Positions 46,704 to 56,319 of a stretch of 64,000 bases of DNA are shown piece after piece. The translations under genes and the position numbers were made by a program. The notes under the pieces are model-generated. The model searched no databases. It was not told where the DNA came from and worked only from the letters and a program-made list of their open reading frames with translations. The stretch lies in contig JAILXR010000001.1 in assembly GCA_050789445.1 (NCBI GenBank), positions 2,046,001 to 2,110,000 on the forward strand, read 5' to 3'. Every line of letters begins with the position of its first letter. Within the stretch, counting starts at the first letter, position 1. This stretch comes from JAWSVE01 sp050789445 (GTDB lineage: Bacteria > Pseudomonadota > Gammaproteobacteria > Pseudomonadales > Cellvibrionaceae).

Positions 46704-47501
46704 TTATTGCGGGAATTTTTCCTGAAGAAAGCTTTTTGCTAACCTTGATTCGCTAGTATCACTTGCAGCAACTTCCTGTAATAAAGCTTTCGATTTTTGC
46801 TTATCGCCCAATTGAAAATATAGCTGTCCTAATTTTAATTTGGCATCAGATGATTTCGAATGTTCAGGATAATCAGAAACAACTTTACTATAAGAATCTC
46901 TAGCTTTTTCAGGATCATTTCTTAATTGATAAAGCTGTCCCAACCAATGTAATGAATTAGCAGAATATTGACCATGTGGATGATCGGCCAGCAATTTTTG
47001 AAACGATTCTATTGCCTGATCGTATTGCTTGGACCGAATGAGGTCCATCGCTCCATTGTAGCTGGCAAATTCATCAGGATTTGAAGCAGGTCGAGTTGTT
47101 ACCCCTTGAGAAGAAGTGTGACCTGAATTTGACGAAGATCGTGAATTAACAGAGCGGGGCGCAGAAACCGCACCTCCATTAGATAAGGTAGAAACACGAT
47201 CATCTAAATCTGTGTAATCGTCCAACCGCTGCTGCTTTAAACGCTTGAGTTCGTAAGATTGCTCTTCTAGTTGTCCACGAAGAGTAGCGACCTCCTGCTG
47301 AAGAGCCTGAAGCTGATAATACATTTCAGCTTGAATGTTCTGCTCTTTCTTCTCTTCTTTGGGAGCAAAAGGATTTTGAGACTGACCGGCAGCACGAATA
47401 GTAGGTGAAGATTCAACAACCTCAACTTGAGCGTAAAGTGCTGGCGCTTTAACGAGAAAAACCGCTGTCACGAAGACAGCGGTAATTTTAAAATATTTCA
47501 T
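46704..47501 (-). CDS. cpoB: CpoB, Tol-Pal-associated TPR protein
   Basis: A periplasmic coordinator of PBP1B and the Tol system during outer-membrane constriction. A signal peptide (1-25, ending ALYAQ) is followed by a coiled-coil trimerisation segment (about 52-90, EMYYQLQALQQEVATLRGQLEEQ), a Ser/Asn-rich linker and three TPRs (about 140-262). ATG 47501 is preferred over GTG 47510; neither has a strong ribosome site. The codons of the signal peptide form a terminator-like hairpin (see 47456-47483). Last of the tol genes, 22 bp after pal. Confidence 0.92.
   Translation of the reverse strand: MKYFKITAVFVTAVFLVKAPALYAQVEVVESSPTIRAAGQSQNPFAPKEEKKEQNIQAEMYYQLQALQQEVATLRGQLEEQSYELKRLKQQRLDDYTDLDDRVSTLSNGGAVSAPRSVNSRSSSNSGHTSSQGVTTRPASNPDEFASYNGAMDLIRSKQYDQAIESFQKLLADHPHGQYSANSLHWLGQLYQLRNDPEKARDSYSKVVSDYPEHSKSSDAKLKLGQLYFQLGDKQKSKALLQEVAASDTSESRLAKSFLQEKFPQ
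47456..47483 (-). terminator. terminator-like hairpin inside the cpoB start
   Basis: On the minus strand, ACCGCTGTC-TTCGT-GACAGCGGT forms a perfect 9-bp GC-rich stem with a short loop and is followed by TTTTC. It lies from codon 7 of cpoB, encoding TAVFVTAV in the signal peptide, about 40 bp after the pal stop. It could end part of the transcripts after pal. Confidence 0.65.
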
Positions 47502-47523
47502 TAAAATCACTTTTAAAAGTGGA

Positions 47524-48024
47524 TTACTTCAATTCAACTCGACGATTCATTGACCAAGAAGATTCACTACTGCCTAATCTTGCTGGTTGCTCTTCGCCAT
47601 AGCTGATTGTTTCGATACGTGAACGGCTAACACCTTGAAGTACCAAGTAATCTGCTGCAGCATTTGCTCGTCGCTCGCCAAGAGCCATATTGTATTCACG
47701 CGTACCACGCTCATCTGCATGCCCCTCTAATCGAACAGATTGAGAGTTACCTTTCAAGTATTCAGCATGAGCACTTAAAGCAGCACGTGAAGCTGGCTTA
47801 AGAACAGATTGATCGAAATCAAAGTAGAATACTGTGTCAACACCCGCTAGTGGATCTTCTGGCTCAGATGTCACCAACGTGCTTGAATCTGCAGTTCCTG
47901 TATCCAGTGAAGTATCAACATCCGAAGTATCAACCATGTCCTCATCAGAAGTGCTGGCACAACCCACTACCATACCTGATAAAAATGCTAATACAGTTAT
48001 TAATTTAAACGCTTTAGTGATCAT
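47524..48024 (-). CDS. pal: peptidoglycan-associated lipoprotein
   Basis: The outer-membrane lipoprotein of the Tol-Pal system that binds peptidoglycan. Lipoprotein signal with Cys22 (GMVVGC), an acidic Asp/Ser/Thr-rich linker (25-60), and an OmpA-like domain (about 65-166) with the DAP-binding FDQSVLKP and GHADERGTREYNMALGERRA motifs. 166 residues is typical. Between tolB and cpoB. Confidence 0.96.
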   Translation of the reverse strand: MITKAFKLITVLAFLSGMVVGCASTSDEDMVDTSDVDTSLDTGTADSSTLVTSEPEDPLAGVDTVFYFDFDQSVLKPASRAALSAHAEYLKGNSQSVRLEGHADERGTREYNMALGERRANAAADYLVLQGVSRSRIETISYGEEQPARLGSSESSWSMNRRVELK

Positions 48025-48143
48025 CTTTCACTCCCATAGTAGTTAGATGTCGATCTTGTTGTTGAGGTATAAATATTTAATAAGTTATTAAGTTGGAACG
48101 TTATATAAAAAATTGCCAAATATCAAAAAGCCGAAGCTCTTTT

Positions 48144-49469
48144 TTAATTCGCAAATGGTGCCCAAGCTGGCTCACGGACATCCCCCTGTTTAGATGGCAA
48201 CCGAAACCTTGTCCCAGAATCCAACGAAACAGCCGCAAGAATACCTTTACCACGATATTTTGTAGCATAAAGCAGCAAGGCTCCATTCGGCGCAATGCTT
48301 GGTGATTCGTCGTAATCCAGCTCATCAGACGCTTGCGTTAATAGACGATATATCCCTGACTCCGTATCTTGAGCCGCAATATAAAACACGCCGTTATCAC
48401 GATGAACAAACACGATTGTCTTGCCATCCACCGAAGCTCGGGGCCTAGCGTTGTAATCACCCGAGAAGGTTAAGCGCTCTACACGTCCGCTTGCAAGTGT
48501 TACTTGATAAATTTGTGGTTTACCCCCCCTATCAGAGGTAAAAATTATCGCTTTTCCGTCCTTCGACCAAACTGGCTCGGTATCAATAGCCCAATGCGGT
48601 GCTGGACGAGATAATTTCTTCGTTGCTATATCCATTATATAAATATCTGGGTCACCATCTTTTGAAAGAGTAATCGCCAATTTTTTTCCATCAGGTGACC
48701 AAGCTGGAGCGCCATTTAGCCCTCTAAAGTTTGTCATTTGCTGTCTTGTACCAGTAGCCACATCCTGAACATAAATTGCGGGCCGAGATGTCTCATAAGA
48801 AACATAAGCCAGTTTCTTGCCATCAGGAGACCATGACGGAGATAGCAATGGCTCTTTGGGTTTTGATTGCAATAACATTCGAGCTCTCGCGCCATCGGCA
48901 TCAGCGACCATCAAACGATACACATCATTAATCTGCTCAACATAAGCGATTCGTGTTGAAAAGACTCCCCTGATATTAGTGACATACTCATAAACTTTAT
49001 CGCTAACGTAATGTGCTAAATCTCGAAGCTGGCTGCTACTCCCGTCAGCAGCCATATCTAACACTTTCTTTTCTCCAAAAATGTCGAACATTTGAAATTC
49101 TAAATGATAACTACCCGACGGCAATTGGGTTAAATTACCAATCACTAAAAATTCTGTCTTCAATAATCGCCAATCGCGATAAAAAACTTCAGACGCTTTT
49201 CGTGGAGAAGACAACATGTCACCTCTAGAAACAGGAGCAAACAATCCACTTCGTCTTAAATCGGCATCGACAATAGCCGCTATGTCTTCTGCCAAAGGCG
49301 AGCCAGTCCAGCCCACGGGAACGACGGCAATAGGTGTGGGGTCGTCTGCACCACTATCGACAACCACTTCTAACTGAGCGAATGATTGCGAACTAAAAAA
49401 CGCCACTAGCATGATAGAAATAACTGCGAAAGCTCTCGCGCCTACCTTCGTGTCAAAATACAACTTCAT
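48144..49469 (-). CDS. tolB: TolB periplasmic beta-propeller
   Basis: A periplasmic protein linking Pal to TolA. Signal peptide about 1-31 (ending SFAQ), an N-terminal alpha/beta domain (about 32-165) and a six-bladed propeller (about 170-435) with repeated PSWSPDGKKLAYVS, PAWSPDGKKLAI, PVWSKDGKAIIFTSDRGGKPQIY and PSIAPNGALLLYA blades. 441 residues. Its ATG overlaps the tolA stop (ATGA). Confidence 0.96.
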   Translation of the reverse strand: MKLYFDTKVGARAFAVISIMLVAFFSSQSFAQLEVVVDSGADDPTPIAVVPVGWTGSPLAEDIAAIVDADLRRSGLFAPVSRGDMLSSPRKASEVFYRDWRLLKTEFLVIGNLTQLPSGSYHLEFQMFDIFGEKKVLDMAADGSSSQLRDLAHYVSDKVYEYVTNIRGVFSTRIAYVEQINDVYRLMVADADGARARMLLQSKPKEPLLSPSWSPDGKKLAYVSYETSRPAIYVQDVATGTRQQMTNFRGLNGAPAWSPDGKKLAITLSKDGDPDIYIMDIATKKLSRPAPHWAIDTEPVWSKDGKAIIFTSDRGGKPQIYQVTLASGRVERLTFSGDYNARPRASVDGKTIVFVHRDNGVFYIAAQDTESGIYRLLTQASDELDYDESPSIAPNGALLLYATKYRGKGILAAVSLDSGTRFRLPSKQGDVREPAWAPFAN

Positions 49470-50248
49470 AATCTTAAATCCTGAGGTTCAAAGAGTACCG
49501 GAAGCCGTCGGAAATATTGCTCGAACACAGCCGACTCTACTTTTTGTAATTCGCTAAATTGCTCGACTTTCCAAACCGCCTGCTGAGCAGAACGATCGAA
49601 TGCCGAATTTCCTGAACTTTCTGTGATAGTGACACCAACCACCCGCCCAGTTGGAACAAGCTCTATCATTAGGCGACACTTCATTCCATTCCGAGCCGAC
49701 GGAGGTCGACTCCAGTTTTGTTTTATGCGTGATGTAATTAACGCTAAATAGCTTTGTGCAGTTGCCTCGTTCTGTTCAGCCATTAGCATTTCATCTTCTT
49801 CAGCCAATGACTCAGAGAGCTGATCTTCTATACGCTTTTGGGCCTCTAGCTCTTCTCTAGCTTTTCGTTCTTTTTCAGCCTGCTCTTTTTTGATTTTCTC
49901 TTGCTTTAGTTTTTCTTTTTTCTCGTTTTCAGCTTTTATTTTTTTTGCTTGATCTGCTTTTCGTTTTTTATCTTCTTCTTTACGCTGGCGTTCTTTTTCT
50001 GCTTGCTTAGCCGCGACGTCAATTTTTTTTGGCTTGGGCTTAGGCGGCGCAACCTTAGGAGCTGTCGCTTTAAGCTCGACAAGCTTAGCTTCAATAAACT
50101 TTGGTGCTACTGTCTTTTTTTCAAGGGGAGCCGACTTCCATCCCCACGCCACTAAAGCAAGTATTCCTGCATGCATGGTAACGCTAACCACAACGGGCAG
50201 GATATAACTTGTAGATCCGCGATTTTTTTTTCGTAAAACAGACAGCAT
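49466..50248 (-). CDS. tolA: TolA inner-membrane bridging protein
   Basis: An energy-transducing protein spanning the periplasm. TM helix at about 14-36 (LPVVVSVTMHAGILALVAWGW), a long Lys/Glu-rich helix (about 70-150, KQAEKERQRKEEDKKRK...) and the C-terminal TonB-like domain (about 160-260, YLALITSRIKQNWSRPPSARNGMKCRLMIELVPTGRVV). The central helix is shorter than in E. coli, giving 260 residues against 421. It follows tolR by 3 bp. Confidence 0.93.
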   Translation of the reverse strand: MLSVLRKKNRGSTSYILPVVVSVTMHAGILALVAWGWKSAPLEKKTVAPKFIEAKLVELKATAPKVAPPKPKPKKIDVAAKQAEKERQRKEEDKKRKADQAKKIKAENEKKEKLKQEKIKKEQAEKERKAREELEAQKRIEDQLSESLAEEDEMLMAEQNEATAQSYLALITSRIKQNWSRPPSARNGMKCRLMIELVPTGRVVGVTITESSGNSAFDRSAQQAVWKVEQFSELQKVESAVFEQYFRRLPVLFEPQDLRL

Positions 50249-50251
50249 CCT

Positions 50252-50677
50252 CTAGCCTTTTGGCTCGGTGACTAACCCAACAGAACCTGCGCCGGAATTT
50301 TGCAACTCAGACATTAAGGTAACCACATGACCGTAGGGCACATTGGTATCACCCCATACCAATACAGGCGTATCAGGTGCTCGACGAAGGACAGCCGATA
50401 CCATTTTTTTAATTTCTTCTAACGGTTTAGATGCTTCAGGATCGCCACCCATTTTCAAATAATAACTCCCGTCTGCTTTGACAGAAACAATTAATGGCTC
50501 TTCTTTATTTTCATCAATCGGCGATGATGGAGCCTGTGGCAATTCAACTTTAACACCTTGCATCAATAATGGTGCAGTCACCATAAAAACGACTAAAAGC
50601 ACTAGCATAACATCAATGTAAGGCACTACATTAATTTCCGCCATCGGTTTGCGTTTGCCTTTACGTAACTCAGCCAT
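50252..50677 (-). CDS. tolR: TolR proton-channel subunit
   Basis: An ExbD-family inner-membrane protein. One TM helix (about 17-40) preceded by MAEINVVPYIDVMLVLLVVFM, whose Asp is the proton-carrying residue. A periplasmic domain follows. 141 residues. Works with TolQ as the proton-motive-force motor of the Tol system. Confidence 0.96.
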   Translation of the reverse strand: MAELRKGKRKPMAEINVVPYIDVMLVLLVVFMVTAPLLMQGVKVELPQAPSSPIDENKEEPLIVSVKADGSYYLKMGGDPEASKPLEEIKKMVSAVLRRAPDTPVLVWGDTNVPYGHVVTLMSELQNSGAGSVGLVTEPKG

Positions 50678-50729
50678 ATTTTATTTCTACTATTTAATAA
50701 GCAACTTTAAAAAATATTCTGCGTGAAAA

Positions 50730-51434
50730 TTATTTTGCGTGAACTTGGCGATGAAGAATAGACGAGAACTCTTCTGCAAAAGTTTCATAGCTACCTCCTA
50801 ATGATTCTGCACGAGCAGCATAACGGTTGTAAGCGATCACGGCGGGAATAGCCGCAAACAAACCCATCGCAGTTGCTACCAAGGCTTCAGAAATACCAGG
50901 AGCAACCGTTGCAAGTGTTGCTTGATGAGCAGTAGCCAATCCACGGAATGAGTTCATAATCCCCCACACCGTCCCGAACAAACCAATATAAGGACTAACA
51001 GACGCAACACTTGCTAAAAAAGGCAAATGGATTTCAAGTTGCGCTTCCTCTCGACGAAGTGCAACACGCATAGCTCTTTGTGTTCCCTCCATCACCGCAT
51101 CAGGATCTGCTGAACCTTTTTGTCGAAGACGAGTAAACTCTTTAAAGCCTGCACGGAAAATATTTTCGACACCGGCAACCCCTGCTCGACTACCTCTCTC
51201 GTTCCCTTGTCGAAACAATTGATTCAAGTCGATGCCGGACCAAAATTCTTTTTCAAAAGCATCTAACGCCTTTTGCGCACGACTTTGATAAAAGCCTCGC
51301 TGGATAATCATGACCCATGAAACAGCGGATGCTAAAAATAAAATCAACATAACGATCTGCACAAATAAACTGGCGTTAGCAACTAAACTCCAAATGGATA
51401 AAGATTCGCTCGCTTGTTCCATCGCTTGTTCCAT
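50730..51434 (-). CDS. tolQ: TolQ proton-channel subunit
   Basis: A MotA/ExbB-family inner-membrane protein with three TM helices (about 17-40, 135-160, 170-195), including the conserved LFGTVWGIMNSFRGLA and GISEALVATAMGLFAAIPAVIAYN. The first 24 bases are a perfect 12-bp tandem duplication encoding MEQAMEQA, so there are two in-frame ATGs (51434 and 51422); either may be used. 234 residues from the first. Confidence 0.95.
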   Translation of the reverse strand: MEQAMEQASESLSIWSLVANASLFVQIVMLILFLASAVSWVMIIQRGFYQSRAQKALDAFEKEFWSGIDLNQLFRQGNERGSRAGVAGVENIFRAGFKEFTRLRQKGSADPDAVMEGTQRAMRVALRREEAQLEIHLPFLASVASVSPYIGLFGTVWGIMNSFRGLATAHQATLATVAPGISEALVATAMGLFAAIPAVIAYNRYAARAESLGGSYETFAEEFSSILHRQVHAK

Positions 51435-51477
51435 AAATAAACCCGATCTAATGGTTAAAAATAGTATTAAGTTTTTT

Positions 51478-51882
51478 TTAATCTTTATGCTCTAGTAACA
51501 ATGCTTTCATTTTTTCTGGCATTAATGAAGGCTTTAACTGCTCTTTCGTAACACAAGCCACTTTGACTTCTGCTCGACACAAAATTTTCTCATCCAGCAT
51601 GACGGTCTGCTCAAACACGACATAGGTTCTTTTAACATTAAGTACTTTTGTTGATGCTTGTAACTGATCACCTAATCGCGCCGCGCCGAGAAATTCAATA
51701 TTCATGGAATGAACAACTAATAACAGACCATTCTCTAATGTTGCAGGCTTATGGTAACCAAACTGAGAAAAATATTCAGTTCTGGAGCGCTCCATAAACT
51801 TTAAGTAATTAGCATGATAAACAATACCGCCAGCATCGGTATCTTCGATATAGACTTTAACTGGCAGTAAAAATTCCCCCAT
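51478..51882 (-). CDS. ybgC: YbgC acyl-CoA thioesterase
   Basis: A hot-dog-fold thioesterase at the head of the tol-pal operon. The 4HBT motif YIEDTDAGGIVYHANYLKFMERSRTEY (about 10-38) holds the catalytic Asp. 134 residues. Acts on short acyl-CoA or acyl-ACP; its role in the Tol cluster is unclear in the family. Confidence 0.94.
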   Translation of the reverse strand: MGEFLLPVKVYIEDTDAGGIVYHANYLKFMERSRTEYFSQFGYHKPATLENGLLLVVHSMNIEFLGAARLGDQLQASTKVLNVKRTYVVFEQTVMLDEKILCRAEVKVACVTKEQLKPSLMPEKMKALLLEHKD

Positions 51883-51955
51883 AGCGATCTTCTATCCTGT
51901 TACGTGACCTTTTTCTGAATAAACTGTATCTAACAACAAATAATGTGACCAATAA

Positions 51956-52975
51956 TTATGAACCGGAAGCTTTTGGAGGTGTTATGCCAAAATGATCGTA
52001 GGCGTATTGCGTAACAATTCTGCCACGTGGTGTGCGCGTAATGAAACCTTGCTGAATTAAATAAGGTTCTAATACATCTTCAATCGTATCGCGCTCTTCA
52101 CTAATAGCAGCAGCTAAACTATCGACACCAACGGGACCACCTGAAAATTTTTCAATCATGGTCAACAGCATGCGTCGATCCATATGATCAAACCCCTGAC
52201 TATCGACTTTCAACATGTTTAGCGCTTGATCGGCTATATCACCTGAAACTTTTCCATCACTTTTTACCTCGGCAAAATCTCTGACGCGTCGCAACAATCG
52301 ATTTGCAATACGCGGAGTTCCCCGAGAACGACGTGCAACTTCTTGTGCTCCTTTAACATCAATCTCAATTCCCATGAGCCCTGCAGAACGCGTCGCAATA
52401 TACGTTAAATCTTCGACGCTATAAAACTCCAAACGTTGCACAATGCCAAACCGATCACGTAATGGCGACGTTAATAGTCCAGCACGTGTTGTTGCGCCCA
52501 CTAAAGTGAACGGTGGCAAATCTAATTTAATCGAACGCGCTGCCGGACCCTCACCAATCATAATATCGAGCTGATAATCTTCCATTGCGGGATAAATAAC
52601 TTCTTCAACTACAGGACTTAATCGATGTATTTCATCAATAAATAAAATATCGCCCGGCTCTAAGTTCGTCATGAGAGCGGCTATATCACCAGCTTTTTCC
52701 AATACAGGACCTGAAGTACTTTTTAAATTCACTCCCATTTCTTCCGCAATGATATTGGCGAGCGTTGTCTTCCCCAATCCAGGAGGGCCAAAAATTAAAG
52801 TGTGGTCAAGAGATTCGCCACGCATTTTTGCCGCTTGGATAAAAATTTCCATTTGCTCGCTAACAGCTGGCTGGCCAACATAGTCACTGAGATTTTTGGG
52901 GCGAACAGCGCGATCTTGCTGCTCTTCTTGAGGCTGAGCCACCGCGGCTTGTATTAGTCGATCTTTTTCAATCAT
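51956..52975 (-). CDS. ruvB: RuvB Holliday-junction helicase
   Basis: An AAA+ branch-migration motor. Walker A GPPGLGKTTLANIIAEEMG (about 63-82), Walker B ILFIDEIHRL, sensor 1 LVGATTRAG, arginine-finger region LLTSPLRDRFG and the C-terminal winged helix (QQGFITRTPRGR). 339 residues. It follows ruvA by 108 bp. Confidence 0.97.
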   Translation of the reverse strand: MIEKDRLIQAAVAQPQEEQQDRAVRPKNLSDYVGQPAVSEQMEIFIQAAKMRGESLDHTLIFGPPGLGKTTLANIIAEEMGVNLKSTSGPVLEKAGDIAALMTNLEPGDILFIDEIHRLSPVVEEVIYPAMEDYQLDIMIGEGPAARSIKLDLPPFTLVGATTRAGLLTSPLRDRFGIVQRLEFYSVEDLTYIATRSAGLMGIEIDVKGAQEVARRSRGTPRIANRLLRRVRDFAEVKSDGKVSGDIADQALNMLKVDSQGFDHMDRRMLLTMIEKFSGGPVGVDSLAAAISEERDTIEDVLEPYLIQQGFITRTPRGRIVTQYAYDHFGITPPKASGS

Positions 52976-53083
52976 TGTTTAGGCTCTAGGAAATTTTTGT
53001 TCTTTTTTGTTTTTCTAATTTTCTACTTTCTGTACTTCTTATTTCTGCATTGTCATCATCAAATTTGGAAAGCAGATAATAGT

Positions 53084-53722
53084 TTAAGATGACGCAACAC
53101 TACGTAACGCTAAACGAATCAGCTCTTCACTCTTTTCAACTTGATGCTCTTTCTGTGCTGCACTCACCAACTGCATCGCTTGTGCGGGCTTGTAACCCAA
53201 CGCAATTAAAGCGCTTTCTGCCTCAGTGACAATATCCGTTTTGCTTCGAATGGAAATTAAATCGTCACCCATCTCTTGCTTGATCGATCCATCACTATTC
53301 TCTGCGCCATCAACATCCCATGCTTTAAGGCGATCTCTCATCTCTATAATTAATCGCTCAGCAGTTTTTTTACCAACTCCGGGCACTTTCACTAATGCCG
53401 CAGAATTATCGTCCCTGACATGACGAACAATATCAGAAGATTCCATCCCCGATAAAATAGCTAATCCTAATTTAGGACCAACACCATTCACTTTAATCAG
53501 TGCGCGAAAGAGTTCTCGATCTTGTTTGTCAGAAAAACCATATAACTGCTGTGATGTTTCCGAAACGGCTAGATGAATATGAACAACAACTTCATTCCCT
53601 GTATCGGGAAGACGGTAAATACTTGTCATAGGCGCATGAACCTCATAAAAAACACCCCCAACATCGATCAACAAATCAGGCGGGTGCTTTTCAGTAAGTA
53701 TTCCTCGTAAACGTCCGATCAT
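53084..53722 (-). CDS. ruvA: RuvA Holliday-junction binding protein
   Basis: A tetrameric junction-binding subunit: OB fold (1-65, MIGRLRGILTEKHPPDLLIDVGGVFYEV), paired helix-hairpin-helix motifs (about 70-130, ALIKVNGVGPKLGLAILSGM and LVKVPGVGKKTAERLIIEM) and the RuvB-contacting C-terminal domain (about 160-210). 212 residues. Confidence 0.97.
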   Translation of the reverse strand: MIGRLRGILTEKHPPDLLIDVGGVFYEVHAPMTSIYRLPDTGNEVVVHIHLAVSETSQQLYGFSDKQDRELFRALIKVNGVGPKLGLAILSGMESSDIVRHVRDDNSAALVKVPGVGKKTAERLIIEMRDRLKAWDVDGAENSDGSIKQEMGDDLISIRSKTDIVTEAESALIALGYKPAQAMQLVSAAQKEHQVEKSEELIRLALRSVASS

Positions 53723-53786
53723 AATAAATCTCTAAATTTTATTTAACTGAAATTTGCTTACATTACTAAGCCATTAAAACGGGTAG

Positions 53787-54305
53787 CTAAACAATACGGC
53801 CACGGCGAAAAGCTTTCGCTTGAGAAATTTTTATCAGATGTTGGTGTGTATTGGAATGACAAAGCGCAGTCGCCAATGCATCCGCAGCATCTTCTTGTGG
53901 GGCTCTAGGCAATTGCAAAAGTGTTTTTACCATGTGCTGAACTTGAATTTTATCCGCCGCGCCATTTCCAACAACAGATTGTTTTATTTTTCGGGCTTCG
54001 TATTCAGAAATGGGGAGGCTTTGATTCACACCAGCAACGATTGCAGCTCCACGAGCTTGACCAAGCTTTAAAGCAGAACCGGCACTTTTCGCCATAAAAA
54101 CATGCTCAATAGCCATTTCATCAGGTGAATATTCTTGAATAATTTCAGTGACAGAATCAAAGATTAATTTAAGACGTAGCGGTAATGAATCATCAGGAAT
54201 ACGAATGACGCCACTAGAAACATATGTGGCGCGCGAGCCTTGTGTGTTGATGATGCCGAATCCTGTTTTTCGTGAACCGGGATCGATACCTAAAATTAAT
54301 GCCAT
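53787..54305 (-). CDS. ruvC: RuvC Holliday-junction resolvase
   Basis: A RNase H-fold endonuclease that cuts Holliday junctions. Catalytic acidic residues lie in ILGIDPGSRKTGFGII, MAIEHVFM and the C-terminal QEDAADALATALCH. ATG 54305 was used; a TTG five codons earlier is less likely. 172 residues. The gene yebC, usually between aspS and ruvC, is missing here. Confidence 0.96.
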   Translation of the reverse strand: MALILGIDPGSRKTGFGIINTQGSRATYVSSGVIRIPDDSLPLRLKLIFDSVTEIIQEYSPDEMAIEHVFMAKSAGSALKLGQARGAAIVAGVNQSLPISEYEARKIKQSVVGNGAADKIQVQHMVKTLLQLPRAPQEDAADALATALCHSNTHQHLIKISQAKAFRRGRIV

Positions 54306-54474
54306 TAGACAATCCAACAATAATGTAGCGGTTAGTCTACAGACGGATACTTAACTAGGCTAGAGATGATAGAAATTGGTTTTGTTATTTAACGTCTAAC
54401 CGAGATATTTTATTCAAACACCTCGATTAGACTTATTAACAACGGGCTTTCGATGCACACTTTCTTTTTAAGAA

Positions 54475-56265
54475 TTACTTCTTCGCTTCAGCTTTTGGCT
54501 CTTCTTTTTTCTGTAAACGAATATTTAATTCTCTTAACTGCTCCAGATCTACAGCACCTGGCGCATCCGTCATAACATCGGCAGCCGTTTGCGTTTTAGG
54601 GAATGCGATAACATCACGAATTGATTGTGATCCGGTTAACCACATGACGATACGATCTAAACCGTAAGCAATACCGCCATGGGGAGGTGCACCATATTTT
54701 AATGCATCCAATAAGAAACCAAACTTTTCACGCTGCTCTTCTTCACTGATTTTCAACACGCTGAAAACTGCCTCTTGCATCTTTGCATCATGAATACGAA
54801 TCGAACCACCACCGATTTCTGTACCATTTAATACGATGTCATAGGCACGAGACAAAGCATCCGCAGGATTTGCTAACAGCTCTTCTGGCGAACAAGAAGG
54901 TGATGTAAATGGATGATGAAGCGCGGTGAGATTACCATCGTCAAGCTCCTCAAACATAGGGAAGTCGACAACCCACAATGGCGCCCAGTCACAGGTATAT
55001 AAATCTAAATCTTCACCTAGCTTACAACGTAAAGCACCTAAAGCTTCTGTGACTACTTTTGCGGTATCGGCACCAAAGAATAATAAATCACCATTCTCTG
55101 CTCCAACTCGATCCAAAATCGCTTTACGAACATCGTTAGGCAGAAACTTAACGATGGGCGACTGCAAACCATTTTCAAGATCTGTTAAATCATTAACCTT
55201 GATGTAAGCGAGGCCTCTAGCGCCATATATACTGACAAATTTTGTGTATTCATCAATATTCTTGCGAGTTAGCTTTTCATTTCCACCCGGCACTTTCATG
55301 ACGGTCACTCGACCTTTGGGATCGTTGGCCGGCCCAGAAAATACTTTGAAATCGACTTCCGTCATCAAGTCTTTAACGTCAACTAACTCTAGAGGAATAC
55401 GCAGGTCAGGTTTATCTGAACCGTATTTCGCCATCGCTTCTGCATAAGGCATGCGAGAAAACTCACCCAAATCAACACCAATAGACGACTTAAAAAGCTC
55501 CTTGATCATCTTTTCATTCAAAGACATTAAGTCTTCTTCCGCCAAGAATGATGTCTCAATATCGATTTGTGTAAATTCAGGTTGACGATCTGCTCGTAGA
55601 TCTTCATCGCGAAAGCATTTTGCAATTTGGTAATATCGATCAAAGCCCGACACCATCAACAACTGTTTAAACAACTGTGGCGATTGCGGCAAAGCAAAGA
55701 ACTTACCTTGATGAGTTCGTGACGGCACCAAATAATCACGAGCACCCTCTGGTGTCGCTTTCGTTAAAATTGGCGTTTCGATATCGATAAAGCCATTGTC
55801 ATCTAAAAAATTTCGGATTGTATTAGTCACTTTCGAGCGTAATCGAAGTGTTTTTTGCATATCAGGACGACGTAAATCTAAGTACCGATACTTCAAGCGA
55901 ACATCTTCACCCACGGTGTTGTGCTCGTCCAATGGAAATGGAGGTGTCTCAGACGCATTAAGAATATTGATTTCTAAACCGTAAACTTCAATTTCACCCG
56001 TTGCCATATTAGGGTTAACTGTCGCTTCACTACGGGCACGCACTCTGCCTTTTACCTGTAGTACATACTCACTTCTCACTTTATCGGCTAGCGCAAAATG
56101 TTCGCCTGCATCCGAGTCAAAAACTACTTGTACGATCCCTTCCCGATCCCGAAGATCGATAAAGATGACTCCTCCATGGTTGCGTCGACGATCAACCCAC
56201 CCACAGAGCGTTATTTCTTTGTCTATATAGGTCGTGTTGATAACACCACAGTAATCGGTACGCAT
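54475..56265 (-). CDS. aspS: aspartyl-tRNA synthetase
   Basis: A class IIb synthetase of bacterial type, 596 residues. The OB-fold anticodon domain (1-105, CGWVDRRRNHGGVIFIDLRDREGIVQVV), motif 2 (FRDEDLRADRQPEFTQIDIE), the bacterial GAD insertion (about 290-420) and motif 3 (GIAYGLDRIVMWLTG) are all present. A Lys/Glu-rich tail closes it. It lies between fmdB and ruvC. Confidence 0.97.
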   Translation of the reverse strand: MRTDYCGVINTTYIDKEITLCGWVDRRRNHGGVIFIDLRDREGIVQVVFDSDAGEHFALADKVRSEYVLQVKGRVRARSEATVNPNMATGEIEVYGLEINILNASETPPFPLDEHNTVGEDVRLKYRYLDLRRPDMQKTLRLRSKVTNTIRNFLDDNGFIDIETPILTKATPEGARDYLVPSRTHQGKFFALPQSPQLFKQLLMVSGFDRYYQIAKCFRDEDLRADRQPEFTQIDIETSFLAEEDLMSLNEKMIKELFKSSIGVDLGEFSRMPYAEAMAKYGSDKPDLRIPLELVDVKDLMTEVDFKVFSGPANDPKGRVTVMKVPGGNEKLTRKNIDEYTKFVSIYGARGLAYIKVNDLTDLENGLQSPIVKFLPNDVRKAILDRVGAENGDLLFFGADTAKVVTEALGALRCKLGEDLDLYTCDWAPLWVVDFPMFEELDDGNLTALHHPFTSPSCSPEELLANPADALSRAYDIVLNGTEIGGGSIRIHDAKMQEAVFSVLKISEEEQREKFGFLLDALKYGAPPHGGIAYGLDRIVMWLTGSQSIRDVIAFPKTQTAADVMTDAPGAVDLEQLRELNIRLQKKEEPKAEAKK

Positions 56266-56319
56266 AGATAATTCCCAAAAATAGTTAATTCTAAAATATG
56301 TTAGATGATGTCGGGCACG

